Source: Mycolicibacterium neoaurum ATCC 25795 | GTDB lineage: Bacteria; Actinomycetota; Actinomycetes; Mycobacteriales; Mycobacteriaceae | DNA length: 64,000 bases | NCBI RefSeq assembly: GCF_000691525.1 | Contig: NZ_JMDW01000005.1 | Coordinates: 310,001-374,000 of the forward strand | Direction of reading: 5' to 3' | Part shown: positions 17,828 through 25,865 of the stretch, one piece after another | How positions within the stretch are numbered: position 1 is the first letter of the stretch | Layout of the letters: every line of letters starts with the position of its first letter | The notes under the pieces: generated by a model | The model's database searches: none | The model's input: the letters and a program-made list of their open reading frames with translations, nothing else | Told to the model about the DNA's origin: nothing | Position numbers and translations under genes: made by a program

Positions 17828-19401
17828 TGTTTGATCGCCGCAATGCCCTCGGGGCGTGCGGCGGCGAGCTCCTGGCGGACCCGGAACTTCTGCACCTTCC
17901 CGCTGGCGGTGCGTGGCAGATCCATGTCTGGGGGCACCTCATGCAGTTCCTCTGGCCATTTCTGCCGAGCCACCCCGGCCCGCTCGAAATGCGCACGCAC
18001 CTCGGTCAGGGCCGGCATGGACGCACCGTCCCTGATCCGCAGTACGGCGGCGACCCGTTCGCCGAGCCGGTCGTCCGGCGCCGCCACCACCACCGCCTCC
18101 ACCACGGCAGGCATCGCCAACAGCGTCTCCTCGACTTCGAGCGCGCTGATGTTCTCGCCACCACGGATGATCAGGTCGGCGGTCCGGTCGGTGATGGTCA
18201 GATAGCCATCGGCATCGAGCACCCCGATATCACCGGTCCGATACCAGCCGTCCTCGTCGAAGGCGGCTGCCGTCAACTCGTCGTCGGTATAACCCAGGCA
18301 CAGGTCGGGCCCGCGGCTGAAGATCTCCCCGTCCGGTGCGAGCCTGATCTCGACACCGGTGCGGACATTGCCGTCGGTGAACAACCGCTTGTCCTCCGGG
18401 GCCGTCGGTCTGGACCCGGTGATCGAGGGATGCTCGGTGCTGCCGTATGCGCGGAACACGAACAGACCCAGATCCGCCAGCCGTCGGGTGACCGCCGACG
18501 GCACCGTGGAGCCACCCAGTCCGACGGTGGTGAACTTGGCCAGATGCTGCTCACCGAAGCGTGGATGATCCATCAGGCTGGTCACGAAGTACGGCGGACC
18601 GCCTCCGATGGACAGCCCGTCTCGTTCGATCAGATCCAGCACCTTGCCCGGATCCCAGACGTCGCAGAGGTCGATCGGCGCACCCTCGATCACCGGGATG
18701 AGGAACGCGCCGACCATCCCGATGAAATGCCCGACCGGGGTGGCGGTGAGCTGCCTACCGCGGTCGGGCGGGTAGTTGGCGAGTAACTGGCGGGTCTCGA
18801 ATGCCAGCGTCTGGTGACTGTGGACGACACCCTTGGGTTGTTTGGTGGTGCCGGAGGTGAAGGCGATCAGGGCCGGCGCCCCCGGATCGGCGGGCAACGC
18901 CTCCGCCAGGGGTTCGTCGGAGAGGAGATCGTCGAAGCCGGCCTGTCCCACGAGCCCGACCACCGGGATGTCGGTGCACAGATCCGGCTGGAAGGCCATC
19001 CGACCGAACCGCTCTGCGGACAGGAACACCTTGGGCCGCGCGGTGCCGATGATGTGGGCGAGTTCCTTGCGCCCGTAGAAGTGCACGATCGGCACCGTCA
19101 CCGTGCCGAGCAGGGCCGATGCCCAGAATGCGGCGGCGGCTTCCATCCAGTTCGGCAGCTGCATCGCGATGACGTCACCCGGTCCCACGCCGCGGTCGCG
19201 CAGTCCGGCAGCCAGTCGCCGAGCCTGCAGCTCGACGTCGCCGAACGTGCCCCGGTAGGGCCGCACATCAGAGTGCACGCAGAAGCCGACATCCGGGTGC
19301 GCAGCAAGGCCTTCGGCAAGCATCTGGCCGAGCGTTTCCGGACGCCACCAGCCCTGTTCGACGTAGCGTTCGGTCAACTCGGCGGGAATGTGACGCACCA
19401 T
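17824..19401 (-). CDS. Acyl-CoA ligase (FadD family)
   Basis: A 525-aa adenylate-forming ligase, distinct from the 490-aa one downstream. It has the P-loop FTSGTTKQPKGV, motif FRAYGSTEHPS, WYRTGDIG, RGGENISALEVE and the C-terminal lysine in TASGKVQKFR. It resembles cyclohexanecarboxylate- or short-chain-CoA ligases, though the substrate is unknown. The open frame extends to 19440, but ATG 19401 (MVRHIPAELTERY) matches the family's N-terminus and leaves the divergent operator free. It diverges from the crotonase gene and is probably co-transcribed with 16598 and 15117. Confidence 0.9.
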   Translation of the reverse strand: MVRHIPAELTERYVEQGWWRPETLGQMLAEGLAAHPDVGFCVHSDVRPYRGTFGDVELQARRLAAGLRDRGVGPGDVIAMQLPNWMEAAAAFWASALLGTVTVPIVHFYGRKELAHIIGTARPKVFLSAERFGRMAFQPDLCTDIPVVGLVGQAGFDDLLSDEPLAEALPADPGAPALIAFTSGTTKQPKGVVHSHQTLAFETRQLLANYPPDRGRQLTATPVGHFIGMVGAFLIPVIEGAPIDLCDVWDPGKVLDLIERDGLSIGGGPPYFVTSLMDHPRFGEQHLAKFTTVGLGGSTVPSAVTRRLADLGLFVFRAYGSTEHPSITGSRPTAPEDKRLFTDGNVRTGVEIRLAPDGEIFSRGPDLCLGYTDDELTAAAFDEDGWYRTGDIGVLDADGYLTITDRTADLIIRGGENISALEVEETLLAMPAVVEAVVVAAPDDRLGERVAAVLRIRDGASMPALTEVRAHFERAGVARQKWPEELHEVPPDMDLPRTASGKVQKFRVRQELAAARPEGIAAIKQ

Positions 19402-19456
19402 GGTGATGGTATTCTCAGCAGACGAGAATGCCAATATCAATTACGGAGAATGGTAG
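19402..19456. promoter_or_regulatory. Divergent fadD/crotonase promoter with palindrome, site B
   Basis: The 55-bp divergent spacer holds ATTCTC-N7-GAGAAT (19411-19429), a perfect inverted repeat. The GAGAA half can also be read as the left arm of the site A type (GAGAA-TGCCA-ATATC, 19424-19438, three of five right-arm matches). A single regulator could control both transcripts from here. Confidence 0.55.
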
Positions 19457-20173
19457 ATGGTTGACCTCGATATCGAGGATGAGTTGGCGGTCATCACGAT
19501 CGATCGCCCCCACGCCCGCAACGCCATCTCGCTGGACACGATGGACGAGCTCGGAAAGGCGCTCGACGGGGCTGCCGGCGCCGCAGCCCTGGTCATCACC
19601 GGCGGGGGCGAGAAGGCATTCGTGTCCGGGGGCGACCTGAAGGAGCTCGCGGCGCTGCGGACCGAGGCCGAAGCCGCCGAGATGGCGTGGCGGATGCGCA
19701 CCATCTGCGATCGCATCGCCGGATTCTCCGGACCCGTCGTCGCGGCGTTGAACGGACACGCGCTGGGCGGAGGGGCGGAGGTGGCGGTGGCGGCCGACAT
19801 TCGCATCGCCGCTGCTGACATCAAGATCGGATTCAATCAGATCTCGCTGGCGATCATGCCCGCCTGGGGCGGCGCCGAACGCCTCGGCAGGCTCGTGGGA
19901 CCCCACCGCGCCCTACTGCTGGCCGGCACCGGCCGGATCCTGGATGCCTCGGCAGCCCAACAGGTCGGGCTGATCGACGAGGTGGTGCCGCGCGCGGATT
20001 TCGACGCCTCCTGGCGGGAGACCGCGCGCCTGCTCGCCCGCGGTCCGGCAGGTGAGATCAAACGCGTCATCAACGGCGCGACCACCACCGAGGCGGTGGC
20101 TGCCTTCGCGCGGCTCTGGGTGTCCGATGCGCACTGGGCGGCCGCCGACAAGGTCATGAGGAAGGCGCCATAG
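19457..20173 (+). CDS. Crotonase-fold protein (enoyl-CoA hydratase/isomerase family)
   Basis: A 238-aa crotonase superfamily member that binds acyl-CoA. It has the oxyanion-hole segments FVSGGDL and NGHALGGGAEVAVAADIRIA. The two catalytic glutamates of classical hydratases fall in the segment DIKIGFNQISLAIMPAWGG, and neither position is Glu, so simple hydration is doubtful; isomerase, hydrolase or decarboxylase activity is possible. The ATG follows GGAGAATGGTAG. The gene diverges from a FadD and converges on the TetR gene, ending 14 bp from it. Confidence 0.85.
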   Translation: MVDLDIEDELAVITIDRPHARNAISLDTMDELGKALDGAAGAAALVITGGGEKAFVSGGDLKELAALRTEAEAAEMAWRMRTICDRIAGFSGPVVAALNGHALGGGAEVAVAADIRIAAADIKIGFNQISLAIMPAWGGAERLGRLVGPHRALLLAGTGRILDASAAQQVGLIDEVVPRADFDASWRETARLLARGPAGEIKRVINGATTTEAVAAFARLWVSDAHWAAADKVMRKAP

Positions 20174-20187
20174 TAGGCAACGCCGAT

Positions 20188-20856
20188 CTATGTCGCGGCG
20201 TTGCCGCCGAGCTTGCCCGATGCGGCCTCGAAACCGCTGCCGGCAAGATCACCGAAGATCTGCTCAAGCGGCAGCGCCTCCCCTTCGAGTTCAACCAGCC
20301 ACCGCTCGACGAACTCCAGGGTCTCAGCGTGTCCGGCCGACATGCCCATGGCCTGCTCCATGACCAGCGCCCAGGACAGGCTGGTGCCGATCACGGCCCA
20401 CACCACCGGCGGAACGTCGCCGGGGTCCACTCCGTAGCGTTCCAGCGCGGCGGCCAGCGCCACGCGCTGATCCTCGCGGAAACGCTCGGCGTAATAAGCG
20501 ATTTCGGCTCGCAGCTCCTTGCGATGGTTGGCCAGCCCCATGAACTCCATGGTGAGCCGCGTCGACGCGGGATCGGTGCTGAACAACCAGATGGCACGCA
20601 GCGGCTGCGCCGATTTCAACGCCGCCTCCAACACCACCAGGCCCTGTTCGGCGCGGCGGCGGAACACCGCGAGGAACAACTCGTCCATGGTGCGGAAGTA
20701 GTAATGCACCAGCTGCGGTTTGAGGCCGGCCCGCTCCGCGACGCGGCGCGAGGTCACTGCTGCGTAGCTCTCCTCGATCATCAGCACCTCGGCGGCGTCG
20801 AGCAAGACACCGCGGTTCTTGGCGTCCGGCGCACCGATCCTGCGCGCTGTGGCCAT
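20188..20856 (-). CDS. TetR-family transcriptional regulator
   Basis: A 222-aa repressor-type protein. The N-terminal helix-turn-helix region has LLDAAEVLMIEESYAAVTSR, RVAERAG and the recognition segment LKPQLVHYYFRTMDELF. The C-terminal ligand-binding domain is helical and larger than minimal. Its ligand is probably an acyl-CoA or lipid intermediate, judging by neighbours. It sits between the crotonase and P450 genes. It is a candidate for the TGAGAA-N5-TTCTCA palindromes, but its own promoter shows a different dyad, so that link is unproven. Confidence 0.9.
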   Translation of the reverse strand: MATARRIGAPDAKNRGVLLDAAEVLMIEESYAAVTSRRVAERAGLKPQLVHYYFRTMDELFLAVFRRRAEQGLVVLEAALKSAQPLRAIWLFSTDPASTRLTMEFMGLANHRKELRAEIAYYAERFREDQRVALAAALERYGVDPGDVPPVVWAVIGTSLSWALVMEQAMGMSAGHAETLEFVERWLVELEGEALPLEQIFGDLAGSGFEAASGKLGGNAAT

Positions 20857-21015
20857 GTCACCTCACCGTCATCTGCGGGTCCGCACTACCAGCGAATCGT
20901 AACGATCCGCCGATTGTGATCTTGACCACGACTCTACCCTCATGCTAAGCAGGTGCACAGCAGTTTTCGGCGAAGATCCGCCTCCTACCCCACAGCCCGG
21001 GAGAATAACCCCATC
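20857..21015. promoter_or_regulatory. TetR/P450 divergent promoter with short dyad
   Basis: A 159-bp spacer. ATCGT-A-ACGAT (20896-20906) is a perfect 11-bp palindrome placed close to the TetR start, where an autoregulatory operator would be expected. No TGAGAA-type site is visible. Confidence 0.4.
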
Positions 21016-22293
21016 ATGAGCGAATACGCGACGCTGGATTTTCTGACAGACCAGTCGCTGGTGCCCAATCCGTACCCCTATTTCGACTATCTGCGCGAAC
21101 AGAATCCGGTGCTGCAGGTCCCGCCGTGGGGTTGCTATGCGGTCACCGGTTACGAGGAGGCGGTCGCGGTGTACAAGAACACCGACGCGTTCTCCAACGC
21201 GGTCGCCCTCGGTGGACCGTTCCCGCCGCTGCCCTTCACCCCCGAAGGGGACGACATCTCCGAGCAGCTCGAGGCGCATCGGCATCTGCTGCCGATGTTC
21301 GAGCACATGGTCACCATGGATCCGCCTGACCACACCAAGGCCCGCTCCCTGCTGAATCGGCTGCTGACCCCGCGCCGACTCAAAGAGAACGAGGACTTCA
21401 TGTGGAAGCTGGCCGATGTCCAGCTCGACGAATTCCTCGACAACGGTAGGTGCGAATTCCTCGCCGAGTACGCAAAGCCCTTTTCGCTGTTGGTGATCGC
21501 CGATCTACTCGGCGTCCCGGAGGAGGACCACAAGCAGTTCCGCACCAAGCTCGGCGCCGATCGCCCCGGGGCCCGGGTCGGCTCGCTCGAGCAGGAGGTG
21601 GTCGACGAGAATCCGCTCCAGTTCCTCGATGACAAGTTCATCACCTACCTCGAGGATCGCCGCGCGGATCCACGTGAAGACGTGCTGACCTCGTTGGCCA
21701 CCGCGCTCTACCCGGATGATTCGGTACCACCGGTCATCGAGGTGGTGCGCTCGGCGACCTTCCTGTTCGCCGCGGGTCAGGAGACCACCACCAAACTGCT
21801 CAGCGCCGCGATGCGGGTGCTTGCCGAGAACCCGGAAGTGCAACAGAAACTGCGCGACGACCGCAGCCTCATCCCAACCTTCATCGAGGAATCCCTGCGG
21901 CTGGAGAGCCCGGTCAAATGCGACTTCCGACTGGCGCGCAAGACAACCGAGGTGGCAGGAGTTCGCATTCCGGCCGGTTCACCGGTGATGGTGTTGCCGG
22001 GTGCGGTCAACCGGGATCCGAACCGTTTCGAGAATCCGCACGAGTTGCGACTGGACCGGAAGAACGTTCGTGAGCACATGGCGTTCGGGCGCGGTGTGCA
22101 CTCCTGCCCCGGCGGACCGTTGGCCCGCGTCGAGGGCCGGGTGTCCATCGAGCGGATCCTGGACCGGATGGGCGATATCACCGTCGATCCGGAGAAGCAC
22201 GGGCCGATCGGTGACCAGAACTTCAACTATGAGCCGACATTCGTGCTGCGGGGCCTCACCGAGCTGAACATCAACTACACCCCGCTGAGCTGA
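21016..22293 (+). CDS. Cytochrome P450
   Basis: A 425-aa soluble bacterial P450. It has the I-helix oxygen-activation motif AGQETT, the K-helix ExxR in EESLR and the haem-binding loop FGRGVHSCPGG with the thiolate Cys. ATG 21016 (MSEYATLDFL) is chosen over the ATG 63 bp upstream because the shorter N-terminus fits the family. No ferredoxin or reductase is adjacent, so electrons probably come from a partner elsewhere, for example those at 42403, 52574 or 58343. The subfamily is not recognised. It is divergent from the TetR gene, which may regulate it. Confidence 0.92.
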   Translation: MSEYATLDFLTDQSLVPNPYPYFDYLREQNPVLQVPPWGCYAVTGYEEAVAVYKNTDAFSNAVALGGPFPPLPFTPEGDDISEQLEAHRHLLPMFEHMVTMDPPDHTKARSLLNRLLTPRRLKENEDFMWKLADVQLDEFLDNGRCEFLAEYAKPFSLLVIADLLGVPEEDHKQFRTKLGADRPGARVGSLEQEVVDENPLQFLDDKFITYLEDRRADPREDVLTSLATALYPDDSVPPVIEVVRSATFLFAAGQETTTKLLSAAMRVLAENPEVQQKLRDDRSLIPTFIEESLRLESPVKCDFRLARKTTEVAGVRIPAGSPVMVLPGAVNRDPNRFENPHELRLDRKNVREHMAFGRGVHSCPGGPLARVEGRVSIERILDRMGDITVDPEKHGPIGDQNFNYEPTFVLRGLTELNINYTPLS

Positions 22294-22465
22294 CACTCGA
22301 CCGACAGCCGGCGCGTCGACGCTCACGAGCGAGTATCTGTCGGCGACCTTCGAAAGTGGAGAACAGCATTCGCATCGGGAGTACGGCGCAGATTGCCGAT
22401 TTCCCTTGCCGGGCAGCGCCGGCAATCTATGCTCGGCCCCACACGCCGAACCGTGGAGGAAGACT
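22294..22465. promoter_or_regulatory. Spacer with weak operator-like element
   Basis: 172 bp. A pair CCGACAG (about 22303) and CTGTCGG (about 22338) could form a stem-loop after the P450 gene. GGAGAA-CAGCA-TTCGCA (22358-22374) matches the site A palindrome with two changes and could be a weak operator for the secreted-protein gene. Chance occurrence cannot be excluded. Confidence 0.25.
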
Positions 22466-22882
22466 GTGAAGTCCGTCGTGGTGCATATCGCGGTCCTCGC
22501 GGCGGTCTCCGGTCTGGCCGGTGCGCCTCCGGCGGCCGCCGAACCTGTTCTGCACCATGTGAAATACACCGTGGGTGCGAGCGAGTCGATGCAAGCCGTC
22601 ATCTACTACCGCGACACCCAACCCCCCAGCTGGGCGGATTACAGCCACAACCCATACCTGTTCAGCCCGAAAGCCGAGGCCGAGCTGGGCCCCGGAAAGC
22701 CGTGGGTGCTGGAGGCGACGTTGGCCGACCCGCAGCAATGGGCGATGGTCATCGCCACGACGCCCCCGCACGCCCCTGCGTTGCCGGAACCCGGATTCGT
22801 GTGCGAGTTGCGGGTCGATGACGTCGTGGTCGCCACCGATGCCGGGCCGAAGGGCGCACTCTGTTCATTGCGCACCTGGTAG
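22466..22882 (+). CDS. Small secreted protein, function unknown
   Basis: A 138-aa protein with a Sec-type signal peptide (short basic start, VVVHIAVLAAVSGLAGAPPAAA, cleavage near AAA-EP) and a mature domain with two cysteines likely forming a disulphide. The domain looks beta-rich (VKYTVGASESMQAVIYYRD, FVCELRVDDVVVATD) and recalls the MmpS/Ig-like secreted folds of mycobacteria, but I do not recognise a defined family. GTG 22466 has an excellent GGAGGAAGA site; the upstream in-frame start lacks one. It precedes the second Mam pair by 73 bp on the same strand. Confidence 0.75.
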   Translation: MKSVVVHIAVLAAVSGLAGAPPAAAEPVLHHVKYTVGASESMQAVIYYRDTQPPSWADYSHNPYLFSPKAEAELGPGKPWVLEATLADPQQWAMVIATTPPHAPALPEPGFVCELRVDDVVVATDAGPKGALCSLRTW

Positions 22883-22955
22883 CGACATCGGCTCGGGCCG
22901 GTACTCGGGTAGCGTGAGCAATCGATGGTTGTTGCCCTGAGAGACAGGAGGTCCG

Positions 22956-23741
22956 GTGCGTTTCCGTAAAGCCGATACCCCGGCGAGTCCTGACGATTCG
23001 ACCACCGGCGCCCAGGAATCGGAGCCCGAGACTCCAACCGATCCGGATGCGGCGCTGGCACTCGCCGAGGCCGAGGCCGCCGCGGCGGAAGCCACCGCCG
23101 AGGCCGCTCGTGCGCGCGCCGAAGAAATCCGGCTCAGGAGTGAAGCCTCCGACGGGGACTCCGAAGAGTCCGCAGAACCCGCAGAGTCCGAATCCGGCGA
23201 TATCGACTCAAGCGCTGCGCCACCGGGTGTACCGGCGCGGCCGACCGGCGGCGGCGGTCGGGCGCTTCGCTGGGCCGCTGCCGCCATCGCGATGCTCAGC
23301 GCCGGTGCACTCGTCGCCCTCAGCGTGCTGATGGTCATCCATCACCGTGGTGTCCAGGCCGAACAGCGGCAGGCCGAGGAGTATGCCGCCGCGGCAAAGC
23401 AGAGCGTCGTCACCCTGATGTCGCTGGACTTCACCAGTGTCGATGACGATGTCCAGCGCATCATCGACAATTCCACCGGGGACTTTCGCAAGCAATTCGA
23501 AGGCCAGGCAAAAGATTTCGCAACCGTGGCAAAGGATTCCAAGGTGATCACCGAGGCCACCGCCACCGCCGCGGCCGTCGAGTCGATGACCGAGAACGAT
23601 GCTGTCGTCCTGGTCACGGCCACTTCGAAGGTCACCAATACCTCAGGCGCCGAACAGGAGCCACGCACCTGGCGTCTGACGGTGAACCTGACCCGTGACG
23701 GTGATCAGATCAAGATGTCGAGAGTCGAGTTCGCACCGTGA
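22956..23741 (+). CDS. Mce-associated membrane protein (Mam), copy 2A
   Basis: A 261-aa paralogue of 14332-15120 with the same layout. An Ala/Glu-rich cytoplasmic N-terminus (LALAEAEAAAAEATAEAARA) is followed by one membrane helix (AAAAIAMLSAGALVALSVLMV) and a periplasmic domain with VVTLMSLDF, DNSTGDF, SKVITEATATAAAV and EPRTWRL. GTG 22956 has CAGGAGG upstream. It is coupled to the next gene by a TGATG/GTGA overlap. Of the two Mam pairs this one is nearer the mce operon, but on the opposite strand, unlike classical mce loci where mam genes follow mceF. Confidence 0.85.
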   Translation: MRFRKADTPASPDDSTTGAQESEPETPTDPDAALALAEAEAAAAEATAEAARARAEEIRLRSEASDGDSEESAEPAESESGDIDSSAAPPGVPARPTGGGGRALRWAAAAIAMLSAGALVALSVLMVIHHRGVQAEQRQAEEYAAAAKQSVVTLMSLDFTSVDDDVQRIIDNSTGDFRKQFEGQAKDFATVAKDSKVITEATATAAAVESMTENDAVVLVTATSKVTNTSGAEQEPRTWRLTVNLTRDGDQIKMSRVEFAP

Positions 23742-24250
23742 TGCCACGAGACCGAAATCCGATGGTGCAGCGATTGCTGGCTCCCGCACTGCTCGTTGTG
23801 CTGGTGCTGGCTTCGGCCGGGGTGGCAGCGTGGCTCTATTTCACCGATTACCGGGCCGATCAACAAGTCGATGACACCGCCAGACAAGCGGTACTGACGG
23901 CCGCCTCCGACGGAGCAGTGGCGTTACTGTCCTACTCACCGGCAACGCTCGACGCGGACTTTGCTAACGCCAAGGGCCGCCTCACCGGTGATTTCCTCGC
24001 CTATTACACCCAATTCACCGATGAGATCGTCGCTCCTGCCGCCCGCGAGAAACAGGTTCAGACATCGGCCGCGGTCGTTCGCAAGGCCATCATCGACATC
24101 GAACCAGACCGCGCCGAGGTGCTGCTGTTCCTCAACCAGACGACGACGAGCAAGGACAGTCCCGATGGTTCGTACTCGGCAAGCGCGGTGAAGGCCGTAC
24201 TGGAGAAACGCGACAACTCCTGGCTGATCTCGGCATTCGACCCGGTCTAG
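23741..24250 (+). CDS. Mce-associated membrane protein (Mam), copy 2B
   Basis: A 169-aa paralogue of 13814-14335. It has a single N-terminal helix (LLAPALLVVLVLASAGVAAWLY) and a periplasmic domain with ALLSYSPATLDADF, RLTGDFLAYYTQF and a C-terminal WLISAFDPV. GTG 23738 overlaps the upstream stop by four bases, while ATG 23741 overlaps it by one; either keeps coupling. The stop shares a CTAG tetranucleotide with the convergent secreted-protein gene. Confidence 0.85.
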   Translation: MPRDRNPMVQRLLAPALLVVLVLASAGVAAWLYFTDYRADQQVDDTARQAVLTAASDGAVALLSYSPATLDADFANAKGRLTGDFLAYYTQFTDEIVAPAAREKQVQTSAAVVRKAIIDIEPDRAEVLLFLNQTTTSKDSPDGSYSASAVKAVLEKRDNSWLISAFDPV

Positions 24251-24693
24251 AGACGGACCAGGGCGAACGTCCAGACATTCATTCCGGGAGGACCGTTGAA
24301 ACAGCCGACGTCGAATCGCGATTCGACAGTGCCCGCCAGCGTGACCGTATCCCAACTGTAGGTGTCCTTGGTGGGCATGACATGGCCAGGGCAACGGAGT
24401 CCGTCGGGGACGTCGGTCGTATAGGACCAGCGGCCGTCCACCAGATGCGCCTCGCCGCCGTAGTACGCGCCGAACTTCGGGCGGGGAATGGCCTGTACCA
24501 GTGCGCAATCCGGGGTGGGCGTGTCGTATTGATCGTGGTCCTCGCATGGGTAGACGGCCCATATCCAGGAGGCGTCGGTCCAACGGTTACTCCACACTTC
24601 GTAGTTGCCGAGCTGCATCTCCGCGGCCGCGGGAGGCGCCGACAGAGCCACGGCGGCGGGTATGAGCGCGATGGACAGCAGTGCAGTCTTCAT
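24247..24693 (-). CDS. Small secreted protein, function unknown
   Basis: A 148-aa protein with a signal peptide (MKTALLSIALIPAAVALSA, cleavage near AAA-EM) and four mature cysteines. The pattern DGRWSYTTDVPDGLRCPGH..PTKDTYSWDTVTLAG resembles the product of 25269-25781 (WLVRLQHPNWLRCPDG..APGYQSFRFNG), so the two are homologues of a mycobacterial exported family. ATG 24693 has an AGAGGACG site; ATG 24717, which overlaps the upstream stop (ATGA), is an alternative. Role unknown; its position between Mam and mce genes hints at the cell envelope. Confidence 0.75.
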   Translation of the reverse strand: MKTALLSIALIPAAVALSAPPAAAEMQLGNYEVWSNRWTDASWIWAVYPCEDHDQYDTPTPDCALVQAIPRPKFGAYYGGEAHLVDGRWSYTTDVPDGLRCPGHVMPTKDTYSWDTVTLAGTVESRFDVGCFNGPPGMNVWTFALVRL

Positions 24694-24713
24694 GGTCGTC
24701 CTCTTCGGCGGGG

Positions 24714-25157
24714 TCATCGTGGGATGGGATCAGAGGCCGAGACGTCCCCGCGCAGCCAGCGGCTGAAACCGTTCTTCGTCACGCAGGTGAGGAACAGGCC
24801 TTCGGGTGACTGCGCCATCTCGCCGTCGAGGCTCGGGCACTGCGCTCCCTCGGCCTTGACCCCGTGCATCTCGGTTGCCCGGAACCATCGCGGCTCGTAG
24901 CGGCGCGGCGAACCGCAGAACACCAGCCTCCCCCACGACGTCACCCCGAACGCGTAATAGGTGGTGTTGCTGCAATAGGAACCAAGGACGATATTGGGTG
25001 CGATACCGGGTGTGCACGCGGGTTCGTTGCAGTCGTGCAACATGGGTGGTTCGACGGACGGCGGTCCCGGCGGATTCGGGTCGGCGCCCGCCACTGGAGC
25101 TGAAATCATCGCAGTCACAGCGGATGCCGCGGCCACCAGAATCCTGAGGACACCCAT
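24714..25157 (-). CDS. Cys-rich secreted protein, function unknown
   Basis: A 147-aa exported protein. It has a signal peptide MGVLRILVAAASAVTAMISAP with cleavage near AGA-DP, a proline-rich start and six cysteines in the mature chain (CNEPAC, YCSN, FCGS, QCPS, TCVT), suggesting three disulphides. I do not recognise the family. ATG 25157 follows AAAGGTGAGC; the frame is open far upstream but that part overlaps the divergent gene's promoter. It is coupled to the next secreted gene. Confidence 0.7.
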   Translation of the reverse strand: MGVLRILVAAASAVTAMISAPVAGADPNPPGPPSVEPPMLHDCNEPACTPGIAPNIVLGSYCSNTTYYAFGVTSWGRLVFCGSPRRYEPRWFRATEMHGVKAEGAQCPSLDGEMAQSPEGLFLTCVTKNGFSRWLRGDVSASDPIPR

Positions 25158-25268
25158 GATGCTCACCTTTACATATCGCGGTAACAAAGTTCTCATAAAT
25201 GGCGAGGGTCGCTCTACCCCGGTATTACGCTGGACCCCAAGAGAACCTGATGAGTGTGAGGAGTCGCC

Positions 25269-25781
25269 ATGCGCGGACGGACCATCGCGGCAGGGGTCGC
25301 CGCCATCGCGGTCGGCACCGTCGCCGGGTTGGCTGCCGTACCGACCGCCAACGCCGACCTCGACATCGCACTCAACGGCACCTACCGGGTCATCTCCAAC
25401 GGCGAGTGGGCCAAGACGAACGAGGTCTACATGGACGAGGCGGTTCAGGTTTCGATGTGGACCTTCGCCACCAGTTGCACCGATGCACAAACCTGCAGTG
25501 GCACGGTCAGCAGCGACAAAGGCTGGACGGTCCCGGCCGAGTATCGGGTCAATCGGTGGCTCGTCAGACTCCAGCACCCGAACTGGCTGCGGTGCCCGGA
25601 TGGCAGCACTGCGCCCGGTTATCAGAGTTTCCGGTTCAACGGTGTCGACGGTAGCGGCCAGATCGATATCGACAACCTGCAACTCCTGGCAGGCTTCGAC
25701 CGGACCGAGGGCCCCGGCGGTGCCTGCGGGCGTAACACGCCCACGGTGATCGAGATGCCACTTCGTCTCGACAGGGTCTGA
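25269..25781 (+). CDS. Small secreted protein, homologue of 24247 product
   Basis: A 170-aa exported protein with the signal peptide MRGRTIAAGVAAIAVGTVAG, cleaved near ANA-DL. The mature part begins with the beta-rich NGTYRVISNGEWAKTNEVY, followed by FATSCTDAQTC and WLRCPDGS, with four cysteines. It shares the W-x(n)-P-x-x-LRCP core with the 148-aa protein encoded at 24247-24693. It is divergent from the Cys-rich gene (111-bp spacer) and convergent with mceF. An ATG with GTGTGAGGAGTCGCC upstream gives a good ribosome binding site. Confidence 0.75.
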   Translation: MRGRTIAAGVAAIAVGTVAGLAAVPTANADLDIALNGTYRVISNGEWAKTNEVYMDEAVQVSMWTFATSCTDAQTCSGTVSSDKGWTVPAEYRVNRWLVRLQHPNWLRCPDGSTAPGYQSFRFNGVDGSGQIDIDNLQLLAGFDRTEGPGGACGRNTPTVIEMPLRLDRV

Positions 25782-25844
25782 GGTCCTGGCGCGGCACCAC
25801 GGCATGCCGAGCAACCCCGGCTCCGCGACCGCGGTTGTTCCCGT

Positions 25845-25865
25845 CTGATGGCGTCTCGCCATCAG
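25845..25865. terminator. Convergent stem-loop at mceF 3' end
   Basis: CTGATGGC-GTCTC-GCCATCAG is a perfect 8-bp stem with a 5-nt loop. It overlaps the mceF stop codon in the convergent junction with the secreted-protein gene. No T-run follows on either strand, so it is only a possible bidirectional terminator. Confidence 0.45.

Noticed and set aside
25180..25200. KstR-like AAC/GTT element upstream of the Cys-rich secreted gene
   Set aside because: The spacing between half-sites is three rather than two bases and the outer positions do not match.
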